Shown here: in pieces, positions 36,013 to 44,460 of the stretch
Position numbering within the stretch: the stretch's first letter is position 1
How the letters are laid out: every line of letters begins with the position of its first letter
Source of the DNA: Pseudogracilibacillus sp037072025
GTDB taxonomy: Bacteria; Bacillota; Bacilli; Bacillales; Amphibacillaceae
Length of the DNA stretch: 64,000 nucleotides
Assembly (NCBI RefSeq): GCF_037072025.1
Contig: NZ_JAXHDD010000003.1
Location: 1-64,000 of the forward strand
Direction: 5' to 3'
Program-made: the position numbers and the translations under genes
Notes under the pieces: model-generated
The model's database searches: none
The model's input: the letters and a program-made list of their open reading frames with translations, nothing else
What the model was told of the DNA's origin: nothing

Positions 36013-37344
36013 ATGATTTTTAATGAAGAGAGAGAAACGATGAGTGAGGTTGAGAGAGAAGCATTACAGCTTAATTTTTTAAAAAACACATTGAAACGTG
36101 TATACGAAAATAATGCTTACTATAAAAATGCGTTAAATCGTGTAGGTGTAAAGCCAGAAGATGTGAGGTCACTAAAGGATATTCAAAAACTTCCATTCCT
36201 TACAAAAAAGGATATTCGCGACAATTATCCGACTGGACTATTTGCTGCGCCACAGGAGGAAATTGTGCGCTATCATGCATCATCCGGAACAAGTGGAAAA
36301 CCGACGATTGCTGCATATACTAAAAATGACATCGATATGTGGGCAGAAGTTATTGCAAGGTCAATCGTTGCTGCAGGAGGAAGGAAATCCGGAATTATGC
36401 ATAATGCGTATGGGTACGGACTGTTTACAGGAGGACTTGGCCTACATCATGGTGGGGAAAAATTGGGGATGACAACGATCCCTGTGTCGACTGGAAATAC
36501 GGCAAGACAAATTTTAGTTATACAAGATATGAAACCGGATGTAATTTGTGCAACTCCATCTTATGCTCTCCATCTTGCCGAAGTCATGGAAGCAAAAGGG
36601 ATTGACACGAGAGAAACGAGTTTAAAATATGGAATTTTTGGAGCAGAAACTTGGTCCGAAGAGGTTCGAACATTATTAGAAGAAAAGTTTGCTATTAAGG
36701 CAGTCGATATTTACGGATTAACTGAAGTCGTCGGACCTGGAGTAGCGATTGAATGTATGGAAGCACAAGATGGGCTTCATGTTCAGGAAGATCATTTCTT
36801 TGTTGAGGTAATCGATCCGGATACACTGGAAGTTTTACCAGAGGGAGAATACGGAGAACTTGTGTTTACGAGTTTAACAAAAGAGGCATCTCCAGTAATA
36901 AGGTACAGAACAGGTGATATTTCAGCGATTCATCGTGGGAAATGTAAGTGTGGAAGAACGACTGTCCGTATGAGCCGTACAAAAGGAAGAGTCGATGATA
37001 TGTTAATTATAAAGGGAGTAAATGTTTTCCCAAGTGAAGTGGAAAGAAGTTTGCTGCAAGTGAGTGAACTTTCACCGAATTATCAACTTCATCTTTCAAA
37101 GAACGGTCATGTAGATCATGTGGAATTATACGTTGAAATTTGTGAAGAAGTTTATCGAGAAACAAACGAGTCATTGGATCATGAAGAAATTCATTCCGTG
37201 AAGCAAAAAGTGCAATCAGTGATCCGAAATGAATGCTTTATTAATATTCCTGTAAATATAGTAGAACCAAAAACGTTGCCACGTTCAGAAGGTAAAGCAG
37301 TTCGGATTATTGACGAAAGCATGCAGACAGCGAATTTAAAGTAA
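36013..37344 (+). CDS. paaK: Phenylacetate--CoA ligase
   Basis: 443 residues, ANL enzyme of the PaaK branch. The AMP-binding S-S-G-T-S-G-K-P-T is near residues 90-98, the Y-G-L-T-E motif near 235-239 and Y-R-T-G-D near 297-301; the C-terminal PaaK domain holds the hinge R-V-D-D-M-L-I-I-K-G-V-N-V-F-P-S-E-V. It makes phenylacetyl-CoA, the pathway's first committed step and the PaaX effector. AAGGAGG at 35996 fixes the start. A terminator follows. Confidence 0.95.
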   Translation: MIFNEERETMSEVEREALQLNFLKNTLKRVYENNAYYKNALNRVGVKPEDVRSLKDIQKLPFLTKKDIRDNYPTGLFAAPQEEIVRYHASSGTSGKPTIAAYTKNDIDMWAEVIARSIVAAGGRKSGIMHNAYGYGLFTGGLGLHHGGEKLGMTTIPVSTGNTARQILVIQDMKPDVICATPSYALHLAEVMEAKGIDTRETSLKYGIFGAETWSEEVRTLLEEKFAIKAVDIYGLTEVVGPGVAIECMEAQDGLHVQEDHFFVEVIDPDTLEVLPEGEYGELVFTSLTKEASPVIRYRTGDISAIHRGKCKCGRTTVRMSRTKGRVDDMLIIKGVNVFPSEVERSLLQVSELSPNYQLHLSKNGHVDHVELYVEICEEVYRETNESLDHEEIHSVKQKVQSVIRNECFINIPVNIVEPKTLPRSEGKAVRIIDESMQTANLK

Positions 37345-37360
37345 AACAATAAAATAGGTA

Positions 37361-37443
37361 AGCCTCAGAATTTTCTTTTAAAAGCTCGTAAACAACACAC
37401 ATCTATGAAAATAAAAGTTTAAGATTCTCGAGGCTTTTTTAAT
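37361..37443 (+). terminator. Terminator after paaK
   Basis: AAGCCTCAGAAT pairs with ATTCTCGAGGCTT (one bulge) across a loop of about 58 bases, followed by TTTTTAAT. The stem is good but the loop is long. Confidence 0.6.
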
Positions 37444-37492
37444 ATATTGATAAAAAGAGTGTGTTCGGAGCATTGAATGTGGGGGACTAGTG

Positions 37493-37748
37493 CGCAATGC
37501 TGATGAGTTGCGCAACATGCAGAGTGGTAGAAAAAGAAGTCGCTCTAGCATTATGCATAGTGGCACGTACCAATGCTGAGTGGTTCTTGCAACGTGCATA
37601 GTCACAGGAAAAGATGCATAAATAACATTACTAATACCAAGGCCACCAAAACTTGCAATATGCATAGTCGCTAGAAAAGATGCTTAGTGTCTCTCGCAAC
37701 CTGCAGAGTTGCGAAAAAAGATGCATAGTCGAGGCGAAAGATGTTTAG
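37493..37748 (+). repeat. ATGCNNAGTG word array, irregular
   Basis: ATGCTGATGAG, ATGCAGAGTGG, ATGCATAGTGG, ATGCTGAGTGG, TGCATAGTC, ATGCATAGTCG, ATGCTTAGTG, TGCAGAGTTG, ATGCATAGTCG and ATGTTTAGTG recur with many spacings near 20 bp but also gaps. It appears to be an older, partly decayed array with the same word as 48668-48790. It separates paaK from paaI. Confidence 0.7.
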
Positions 37749-37774
37749 TGGTAATTGGATGGGGGATATTTTTT

Positions 37775-38173
37775 ATGAATAAGGAAATGACGAAAATTTT
37801 CAAAGAGGATCCATATGCACAGAAACTGAATATGGAACTATTGGAATGGGGCAAAGGATATGCGAAAACCGCTGTTACAATTACTGATGAGATGTTAAAT
37901 TTTCACCGTGCTGCCCACGGGGGACTGGTGTTTTCCTTAGCTGATTATGCATTTGCTGTGGCTAGTAATTCTTACGGGCAAGTGGCAGTTGGGATCAGTA
38001 CGAATATGTCATATGTGGCGGCAGGCGAATTAGGCGAAGAGTTAATTTGTACGGCAACAGAAATAAATAATAATGGGAGACTTGCAATCTATCAGATGGA
38101 AGTAATGTCTAACGGACAATTGAAAGCGCGGATGGAGGGGATGGTCTACCGGAAAAGAGATATGTTTGTTTAA
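37775..38173 (+). CDS. paaI: PaaI-type hydroxyphenylacetyl-CoA thioesterase
   Basis: About 132 residues, hotdog fold with the PaaI active-site segment H-R-A-A-H-G-G-L-V-F-S-L-A-D near residue 45. GGGGGA fixes ATG 37775; the longer open frame upstream runs back into the repeat array. In phenylacetate clusters PaaI hydrolyses dead-end hydroxyphenylacetyl-CoA and ring-hydroxylated thioesters. It is followed 32 bp later by a second hotdog gene. Confidence 0.9.
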   Translation: MNKEMTKIFKEDPYAQKLNMELLEWGKGYAKTAVTITDEMLNFHRAAHGGLVFSLADYAFAVASNSYGQVAVGISTNMSYVAAGELGEELICTATEINNNGRLAIYQMEVMSNGQLKARMEGMVYRKRDMFV

Positions 38174-38205
38174 AGCCTAAATGAATAGAAAAGGAGCTAA
38201 TCATC

Positions 38206-38628
38206 ATGGGGAAATTTACAATAACGGATTTACAAAATGTAGCAAAGCAAATAAAAAAACCACCACCATGTGATGATACGATGCAAGTGAAGGTAACGCA
38301 AGCTGAAGACGGGGTTGCACATGGTATTTGGGAAGTGGATCATAAATTTATTAACGGTAATGGTGTCGTGATGGGGGGGTTTATAACTGCTGCGGTCGAT
38401 ATTATGATGGCTTATGCGATTGCTTCCAAACTTACTGATGAAGAAGGGTTTGCATCGATTGATATTGATACGACTTTCCATCGTCCGATGATAGACGGTC
38501 AGGTTGACATAACAGCGACGGTTGAACGGCGGGGAAAAACGATTGCCTATGTAACAGGTGAGGTGAGACAGAATGATAAACTTATAGCAAATTGTGTCTC
38601 GTCTATCCTCATTAGTCAAAGGAAATAA
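38206..38628 (+). CDS. Second hotdog-fold thioesterase in paa cluster
   Basis: 140 residues, PaaI/YbdB-like hotdog protein. The active-site segment reads N-G-N-G-V-V-M-G-G-F-I-T-A-A-V-D-I, with M-G-G where most thioesterases have H-G-G, so catalysis may differ or be lost. It lies between paaI and the paaA promoter. It might remove aberrant CoA esters, or be a non-thioesterase hotdog such as a hydratase-like partner. Confidence 0.78.
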   Translation: MGKFTITDLQNVAKQIKKPPPCDDTMQVKVTQAEDGVAHGIWEVDHKFINGNGVVMGGFITAAVDIMMAYAIASKLTDEEGFASIDIDTTFHRPMIDGQVDITATVERRGKTIAYVTGEVRQNDKLIANCVSSILISQRK

Positions 38629-38642
38629 CAAGAAAAAGTACC

Positions 38643-38690
38643 TTGACAGTTATATAACGTAATGATAAACTAACGTTAATAATACGTCAT
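38643..38690 (+). promoter_or_regulatory. paaA promoter with putative PaaX-type operator
   Basis: -35 TTGACA (38643-38648) and a weak -10 TAAACT (38666-38671) are 17 bp apart. ACGTTAATAATACGTCAT at 38673-38690 directly follows, 14 bp before the paaA start and upstream of AAGGAGG. Half sites are 11 bp apart, as in the ferredoxin and liv promoters. Confidence 0.7.
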
Positions 38691-38704
38691 AAGGAGGATT
38701 TGCA

Positions 38705-39691
38705 ATGTACCTTTATATAGAAGGTGGAGACCTCATTCAAGATGAGCGTACAGATGAAGAACAGTATGAACTGTTCATGGAACGGATTAATAATGGGGAA
38801 AAAATTGAACCTAATGATTGGATGCCAGATGATTACCGTAATGCACTCATTCGTTTGATTTCTATGCATGGAATGAGCGAAATTATGGGAGCGCTTCCAG
38901 AGAAGGAATGGACACCGAAGGCTCCATCTTTAAAAAGGAAGTTAGCGATTATGGCAAAAGTTCAAGATGAAATGGGGCACGGGCAATTACTGCTTCGTGT
39001 TGCAGAGGACTTACAGAAACCAAATGGAATTTCACGTAAAGAGATGATGGAAGGTTTATTAGATGGAAAAATTAAGTTTCATAATGTCTTCCATATGAAA
39101 ACAAAATCGTGGGCTGATGCAGCGATTATCGCTTGGTTAGTTGATGGAGCAGCGATTATTACGCAAACAAATATGTTAAACGCATCATACGGACCTTATC
39201 AAAGGGCATTACAGCGAATTTGTGCGGAAGAAGTTTTCCACGCACAGCATGGTGAGGCGTTAGTAATGGCGCTAGCAAATGGAACGAAAGAACAACGGGA
39301 TATGTTGCAAGAAGCGTTGAGCCGTTGGTGGGAGTCGTTAGTAATGTTTTTTGGACCACCAACACCAAAAGTAACTGGATCTTCAAGGCAAGATATCATG
39401 ATCAAGTACAAAATTCGCGTGAACAATAATGAGGAATTAAGGCAAGCATTTTTTGATAAATATATTCCTAGAATAAAAGCTTTGGGTCTTGAACTCCCGG
39501 ATAAAACAATAGCCTTTAATGAAGAGACAAATGAATGGACATATGAGCAACCTGACTGGGAGCAGTTTAAGCAGACGATTAATAATAATGGACCGCGTTC
39601 TAAGGCGAGACTTAAGCTTAGACAAATTGCTTATGATAATGGCAGTTGGGTAAGACGCGCATTAGCGCACCAACCGGAAGCAGTCGTGTAA
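38705..39691 (+). CDS. paaA: 1,2-phenylacetyl-CoA epoxidase, catalytic subunit PaaA
   Basis: 328 residues. Diiron ligands are visible in the carboxylate-bridged pattern D-E-M-G-H-G-Q near residue 95 and E-E-V-F-H-A-Q-H near residue 176. It inserts oxygen into the phenyl ring of phenylacetyl-CoA in complex with PaaC, with PaaB as structural partner. The ATG follows AAGGAGG 14 bp downstream of the putative operator. The order paaA-B-C-D is standard, but paaE does not follow. Confidence 0.95.
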   Translation: MYLYIEGGDLIQDERTDEEQYELFMERINNGEKIEPNDWMPDDYRNALIRLISMHGMSEIMGALPEKEWTPKAPSLKRKLAIMAKVQDEMGHGQLLLRVAEDLQKPNGISRKEMMEGLLDGKIKFHNVFHMKTKSWADAAIIAWLVDGAAIITQTNMLNASYGPYQRALQRICAEEVFHAQHGEALVMALANGTKEQRDMLQEALSRWWESLVMFFGPPTPKVTGSSRQDIMIKYKIRVNNNEELRQAFFDKYIPRIKALGLELPDKTIAFNEETNEWTYEQPDWEQFKQTINNNGPRSKARLKLRQIAYDNGSWVRRALAHQPEAVV

Positions 39692-39706
39692 AAGGAGGTA
39701 AAAAAT

Positions 39707-40069
39707 ATGGCACAGGAAGAGCGAAACTTTTACCGAGAATATGAAGTGTTTAGTAGGAAAAGTAATAAACTCCCATTACAACATCAGTTCAGTTTACTTG
39801 CCCCGAATAAAGATATGGCCATGATGATGGCACAGGAAAATTTTATGAGACGAGAAGATGCAATTGATATTTGGGTAGTCGAACGGGATGATATTCGGGC
39901 AATGACGAGTGAAGAAAAACAACAATTAACAAAAAGATTAGATAATAAAGATTACCGGAACACGAAAGGATACGGCTATTTAAGGAAACTATGGCGTGAA
40001 AAAGAAGAGAAAATGGGAATGTTAGATGAAAAAGAAATATTCTCATGGAGTAAGGGGAGAAAGTCATGA
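39707..40069 (+). CDS. paaB: Phenylacetyl-CoA epoxidase subunit PaaB
   Basis: 120 residues, PaaB family: F-Y-R-E-Y-E-V-F at the N-terminus, then H-Q-F-S-L-L-A-P-N and E-N-F-M-R-R-E-D. It bridges PaaAC heterodimers. AAAGGAGG precedes the ATG, and its stop overlaps the start of paaC by 4 bp. Confidence 0.93.
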   Translation: MAQEERNFYREYEVFSRKSNKLPLQHQFSLLAPNKDMAMMMAQENFMRREDAIDIWVVERDDIRAMTSEEKQQLTKRLDNKDYRNTKGYGYLRKLWREKEEKMGMLDEKEIFSWSKGRKS

Positions 40070-40887
40070 GTAACGAAATAATAAAAACGGCAGAAGAAGC
40101 GCGTCAGAACCCAGCGTACAAAGCTGCACTTGTTGAGTTATTGTATCAATTTGCTGATGATGATTTGATCATTTCGTTCCGTGGTTCCGAATGGCTCGGA
40201 CTCGCTCCCCATATTGAGGAAGATGTAGCATTTTCGTCGATTACCCAAAACACAATGGGGCATGCAACGATGTTTTTCGGGTTACTAGAAGAGCTCGGAG
40301 AAGGAGACAGTGATACATTAGCTCATGAACGTACAGCTGGAGCAAGGCGTAGTTCGACCTATTTAGAAAAAGTGAATGGGCCTGGTAGCTATATCGGTGA
40401 ACCGGATTATGACTGGGCACTAGCAGTAGTAAGAAATTTTCTCTATGAATCTTTGAAACGCATAAAACTGGAAGCGGCTACAAATAGCTCGTACGAACCG
40501 TTAAGACAGATTGCTAGAAAAGCATTGCTCGAGCAAACATATCATTTAGCACATTGGCGTTTATGGATCGAACAGCTGCAAGATTCAACAATAGAAGCGA
40601 AAGGGAAAATTCGTATGCGGTTAGAAGAGGCTTCCCGGGAGTTTGGTGATGCCCTATCGCTCGGGTCCAAGGCCGAAGAGATTCACCGATTCAATTTATT
40701 AATTGATGAGGAAACGTTAAAAAATCGTTGGCTCGAAAAAGTTAATGGTGTTCTGAAGGAGAAATTCGACTCCATACCGAAAATGGTATTAGGAGACGGC
40801 AGAAGAGGAGAGTATAACGAAGATTTAGAGCAAGCGATCGGTATTTTTACCGAAGTGTATATGTCAGATACAGAAGCCGTTTGGTAA
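40066..40887 (+). CDS. paaC: Phenylacetyl-CoA epoxidase subunit PaaC
   Basis: 273 residues. Structural ferritin-like partner of PaaA: N-T-M-G-H-A-T-M-F-F near residue 63 and Y-H-L-A-H-W-R-L-W near 160 are the family segments. The residues that would bind iron are not conserved, as expected for PaaC. ATGA overlap with paaB indicates coupled translation. Confidence 0.93.
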   Translation: MSNEIIKTAEEARQNPAYKAALVELLYQFADDDLIISFRGSEWLGLAPHIEEDVAFSSITQNTMGHATMFFGLLEELGEGDSDTLAHERTAGARRSSTYLEKVNGPGSYIGEPDYDWALAVVRNFLYESLKRIKLEAATNSSYEPLRQIARKALLEQTYHLAHWRLWIEQLQDSTIEAKGKIRMRLEEASREFGDALSLGSKAEEIHRFNLLIDEETLKNRWLEKVNGVLKEKFDSIPKMVLGDGRRGEYNEDLEQAIGIFTEVYMSDTEAVW

Positions 40888-40906
40888 TTAGGAGGGAGGG
40901 ATCACC

Positions 40907-41413
40907 ATGATACCACTAACGCCGGATGAAGAAATTTTGGAAGTGCTAAAAACGGTTGATGATCCTGAGTTAACAAATGTAAGTGTCTATGATCTTGGTA
41001 TGGTTTACTCAGTAAGCATCACCGGGAGTCGAGTGTCCGTCACAATGGTTCCAACATTTGCGGGATGTCCGGCCCTCGACTTCATCGAGCGTGACGTAAA
41101 AAACGCAATTGAAAACCTTCCTTGGGTCGTCGAGTGCGATGTGGAATTTTCATTCGAACATCAGTGGACGACTGACCTGATTACAGACGAGGGGAAAGTG
41201 CAGCTTAGAAAGCTTGGTATTTCTCCACCGCCAGAAAATTACCGCGTTGGGGAGGAGTGGACAGTTGATTGTCCATATTGTGGCTCAAGCTACACATCGA
41301 TGGATAATGTGTTTGGACCAACCGCTTGCAGAAGTATTTTATACTGCCTCGATTGCCGAAATCCATTTGAAGCAATGAAACCTGTGATTGTGGAGGAAGA
41401 AGAAACCGCGTAG
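40907..41413 (+). CDS. paaD: PaaD, MIP18-family protein for Fe-S/diiron assembly
   Basis: 168 residues. An N-terminal MIP18/DUF59 domain (D-D-P-E-L, then Y-D-L-G-M-V and G-C-P near residues 17-60) is followed by a C-terminal zinc ribbon with C-P-Y-C and C-L-D-C pairs near 125-152. PaaD is required for maturation of the epoxidase system. It is the last epoxidase gene here; the next gene after the repeat array is EthD-like, not paaE. Confidence 0.92.
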   Translation: MIPLTPDEEILEVLKTVDDPELTNVSVYDLGMVYSVSITGSRVSVTMVPTFAGCPALDFIERDVKNAIENLPWVVECDVEFSFEHQWTTDLITDEGKVQLRKLGISPPPENYRVGEEWTVDCPYCGSSYTSMDNVFGPTACRSILYCLDCRNPFEAMKPVIVEEEETA

Positions 41414-41439
41414 GTAATGACGGCTCAAACATGTTAAGT

Positions 41440-41840
41440 CGCTTGCAAAGAGCCGAGTGAGCTCTTAAGAAGTTGAGTCGTTCGCACAGATGCGGAGTGA
41501 ACTATTAAGAAGTCGAGTTGTTTGCAAGATGCCGAGTGAACTCATAAGAAGTCGAGTCGTTTACAAGATGCCGAGTGAGGTCATAAGAAGTTGAGTCGTT
41601 CGCACAGATGCGGAGTGAACTATTAAGAAGTCGAGTCGTTTGCAAGATGCTGAGCGAACTCATAAGAAGTCGAGTCGTTTGCAAGATGCTGAGCGAACTC
41701 ATAAGAAGTCGAGTCGTTAAGCAAAGATGAGGAGTGAACTTTTAAGAAGTTGAGTTGTTAAGCAAAGATGCCGAGTGAACTATTAAGAAGTCGAGTCGTT
41801 AAGCAAAGATGCCGAGTGAACTCATAAAGATATCGAGTCC
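41440..41840 (+). repeat. GAGTCGTT / GAGTGAAC word array
   Basis: GAGTCGTT (or GAGTTGTT) and GAGTGAAC (or GAGCGAAC) alternate at spacings of 19-21 bp over about 400 bp, with AAGAAGTC and AAGATGCC in the spacers. The higher-order unit is about 40 bp. It lies inside the paa operon region between paaD and the EthD-like gene. Confidence 0.92.
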
Positions 41841-41886
41841 AGTCCCAATGGATGACGCATATAAAAACTAAGGAGAAGTGATATGT

Positions 41887-42198
41887 ATGGCAAAAGCAAA
41901 AGTGATTGCGTTATATAAACAACCGGAGGATAAGGAAAAATTTGATGACCACTATTTCAATGTTCATAGCCCGCTGACGGCAAAAATTCCAGGACTCCGT
42001 GAAATGAAAGTTACAAAGATTGTTGGTTCTCCAATGGGAAAGAGTGAATATTATTTACAATGTGAAATGATCTATGACGACATGGAATCGTTACAAAAAG
42101 CGATGCAAACAGATGAAGGAAAAGCTTCTGGAAAAGACGCATTCCAATTTGCGGGTGATATTATTACCCTCATGATCGGTGAGGAAGTCGATGAGTGA
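41887..42198 (+). CDS. EthD-family small protein in paa operon
   Basis: About 103 residues with an EthD/dimeric alpha-beta barrel pattern: V-I-A-L-Y-K-Q-P then H-Y-F-N-V-H-S-P-L-T-A-K-I-P-G-L. AGGAG at 41871 fits ATG 41887. It overlaps paaF by about 8 bp. EthD proteins often accompany ring-cleavage or oxygenase systems, some acting as lyases, but no role in phenylacetate breakdown is established that I know of. Confidence 0.8.
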   Translation: MAKAKVIALYKQPEDKEKFDDHYFNVHSPLTAKIPGLREMKVTKIVGSPMGKSEYYLQCEMIYDDMESLQKAMQTDEGKASGKDAFQFAGDIITLMIGEEVDE

Positions 42199-42967
42199 TT
42201 ACGAGCATATTAACGTTTGGACGGAAGGTAAAGTCGGTGTTATCCAGCTAAACCGTCCGGAAAGTTTAAATGCATTAAATCGTAAAATGATTGAGGAAAT
42301 TGTAACACAGTTAGAGGAGTTTGAAAGCAAAAGTGATATCCGCGTTTCGGTAATTCGTGGAAATGAAAAAACATTTGCCGCAGGTGCCGATATTGATGAA
42401 ATGCTTGGGGAATCACCTCTATCTTTTGAATTAGCTAATCCATTTGCTGTTTGGGATCGGCTGATGGCGATTCAAAAACCCGTGCTAGCGTCCGTTACAG
42501 GTTATGCACTTGGCGGTGGATTTGAATTAGCACTCCATTGTGATGTTATTATCGCTGCAGAAGATGCGAAATTTGGCTTTCCGGAAGTAAATTTAGGCGT
42601 AATGCCTGGTGCTGGAGGGACTCAATTTTTAACGAGAATTATTGGGAAGCGAAAAGCACTTGAATGGATTTGGTTTGGTGATCATAAGTCTGCTGTTGAA
42701 GCGGAACAATTAGGAATTGTAAACCGGACCGTGGCACCAGAAATTATTTTTGAAGAAACAATGCGGTTTGCAGCAAAGTTAGCGGAACAGCCGCCGATTT
42801 CCCTTCGTCTCATTAAAGAAGCAGTAAATAAAGCAGAGGATGTACCACTACGTGAAGGGTTGACGCTCGAACGGAAAAATTTTTACTTAGCATTTGACTC
42901 AAAAGATCAAAAAGAAGGAATGCGCGCATTCGTGGAAAAACGACGTCCTTCATTTAAAGGGGAGTAA
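42191..42967 (+). CDS. paaF: Enoyl-CoA hydratase PaaF
   Basis: About 258 residues. Both catalytic glutamates are present (G-G-G-F-E-L and F-P-E-V-N-L-G), with A-G-A-D-I as the oxyanion segment. ATG 42191 follows GAGGAAG within the end of the EthD-like gene. In the pathway PaaF hydrates 2,3-dehydroadipyl-CoA. The next gene is PaaG, and the pair order is standard. Confidence 0.88.
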   Translation: MSDYEHINVWTEGKVGVIQLNRPESLNALNRKMIEEIVTQLEEFESKSDIRVSVIRGNEKTFAAGADIDEMLGESPLSFELANPFAVWDRLMAIQKPVLASVTGYALGGGFELALHCDVIIAAEDAKFGFPEVNLGVMPGAGGTQFLTRIIGKRKALEWIWFGDHKSAVEAEQLGIVNRTVAPEIIFEETMRFAAKLAEQPPISLRLIKEAVNKAEDVPLREGLTLERKNFYLAFDSKDQKEGMRAFVEKRRPSFKGE

Positions 42968-42970
42968 TGG

Positions 42971-43750
42971 ATGGGAAAATATGAAACAATTCGCTTTGAG
43001 AAAAAGGATGCAGTGGCAAAAATAATCTTGAATCGACCGGAAGCCTTTAATGCATTAACCCCTGTGATGAATAGGGAAATTACGGATGCACTTAAAACAG
43101 CGGAAAGGGATCAAGAAGTCCGTTGTGTCGTTTTAACTGGTGATGGCAAAGCATTTTCCGCCGGACAGGATATTAAGAGTGTAGAAGTGGATATGGATTA
43201 CGGCTCATTTTTAAGGAAAAATTATCATCCGATGGTCAATGCCTTCCAATCTATATCTAAACCTACTGTAGCAGCTGTAAATGGTGTGGCGGCAGGAGCG
43301 GGAATGAGTTTAACGTTATTGACAGATTACCGAATCGTCAAATCCGAAGCACAATTTGTAAGTGCTTTTTTGGGAATAGCGCTCGTTCCAGATGCAGGTT
43401 TCATGTATATACTGCCGCGCCTAGTAGGTTACGCAAAGGCATTAGAAATAGCGACGATTGGAAAGCCGATTACTGGAGAAGAAGCTGTCGAGCTCGGATT
43501 AGCATCAGAAATAATTGATGCAGCCGAGTGGGAAGAAGGAGTGGAAAACTTCTCGAAACAACTTGCAACTCTACCCCCAAAAGCTTTTTCATTAGTGAAG
43601 CGGTATATGATGGACAGCATGCATACACCATTTGAACGATTTCTAGATCAAGAAGCGGAGGCTCAGCGAATCGCCGGATTAACAGAAGATCACCAAGAAG
43701 GAGTTCAAGCATTTTTGGAAAAAAGGCGCCCGAAGTTTGAAGGGAAGTAA
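42971..43750 (+). CDS. paaG: Ring 1,2-epoxyphenylacetyl-CoA isomerase PaaG
   Basis: 259 residues, crotonase fold of the isomerase type: A-G-Q-D-I oxyanion segment and G-A-G-M-S. The hydratase glutamates are absent, and an Asp is present in A-L-V-P-D-A-G-F near residue 139. This matches PaaG, which converts the ring epoxide to oxepin-CoA. It starts 3 bp after paaF. Confidence 0.88.
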   Translation: MGKYETIRFEKKDAVAKIILNRPEAFNALTPVMNREITDALKTAERDQEVRCVVLTGDGKAFSAGQDIKSVEVDMDYGSFLRKNYHPMVNAFQSISKPTVAAVNGVAAGAGMSLTLLTDYRIVKSEAQFVSAFLGIALVPDAGFMYILPRLVGYAKALEIATIGKPITGEEAVELGLASEIIDAAEWEEGVENFSKQLATLPPKAFSLVKRYMMDSMHTPFERFLDQEAEAQRIAGLTEDHQEGVQAFLEKRRPKFEGK

Positions 43751-43760
43751 ATTATAGGCT

Positions 43761-44420
43761 AAGATGTGCTGATTCTTGAAAAGATGCGCCGATTTCGAGT
43801 AAGATGTGCCAATTTAAGGTCAGATGTGCTAATTTCCTAAGAAATGTGCTGTTTCGGAGAATAATGTGCCAAATTCGGAAGGGATGTGCCGATTTTTGAA
43901 AAGATGTGCCAATTAAAGGTCAGATGTGCTAATTTTTTAAGAAATGTGCCATTTTGGAGAATAATGTGCCAAATTCGTAAGGGATGTGCTGATTCTTGGA
44001 AAAATGCGCCGATTTCGAGTAAGATGTGCCAATTAAAGGCCAGATGTGCTAATTTCCTAAGAAATGTGCTGTTTCGGAGAATAATGTGCCAATTATGGAA
44101 AAGATGTGCTGATTCTTGAAAAGATGCGCCGATTTCGAGTAAGATGTGCCAATTTAAGGTCAGATGTGCTAATTTCCTAAGAAATGTGCTGTTTCGGAGA
44201 ATAATGTGCTAAATTCGGAAGGGATGTGCTGATTCTTGAAAAAATGCGCCGATTTCGAGTAAGATGTGCCAATTTAAGGTCAGATGTGCTAATTACTTAA
44301 GAAATGTGCCATTTTGGAGAATAATGTGCCAAATTCGTAAGGGATGTGCTGATTCTTGGAAAAATGCGCCGATTTCGAGTAAGATGTGCCAATTTAAGGT
44401 CAGATGTACCATTTTCGATA
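43761..44420 (+). repeat. ATGTGCC word array, exact 20-bp pitch, 120-bp higher-order unit, 33 units
   Basis: RATGTGCY occurs every 20 bp for 660 bp without an indel. Six successive units have distinct tails (GATTCTTG, GATTTCGAG, AATTTAAGG, AATTTCCTAA, GTTTCGGAG, AAATTCGG) and the set of six recurs about every 120 bp; one block lacks a unit near 43881. The word is the reverse complement of that in the arrays at 28741, 46061 and 57430. It lies between paaG and the aldehyde dehydrogenase gene. Frames across it at 43886-44119 and 44264-44458 are not genes. Confidence 0.95.
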
Positions 44421-44460
44421 ACGACAGATGGATTCATTATATAGAAGGGAGAATTTAATT

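Noticed and set aside
43886..44458. Plus-strand frames across the ATGTGCC array
   Set aside because: They only reflect the 20-bp periodicity. The real aldehyde dehydrogenase start is ATG 44461.
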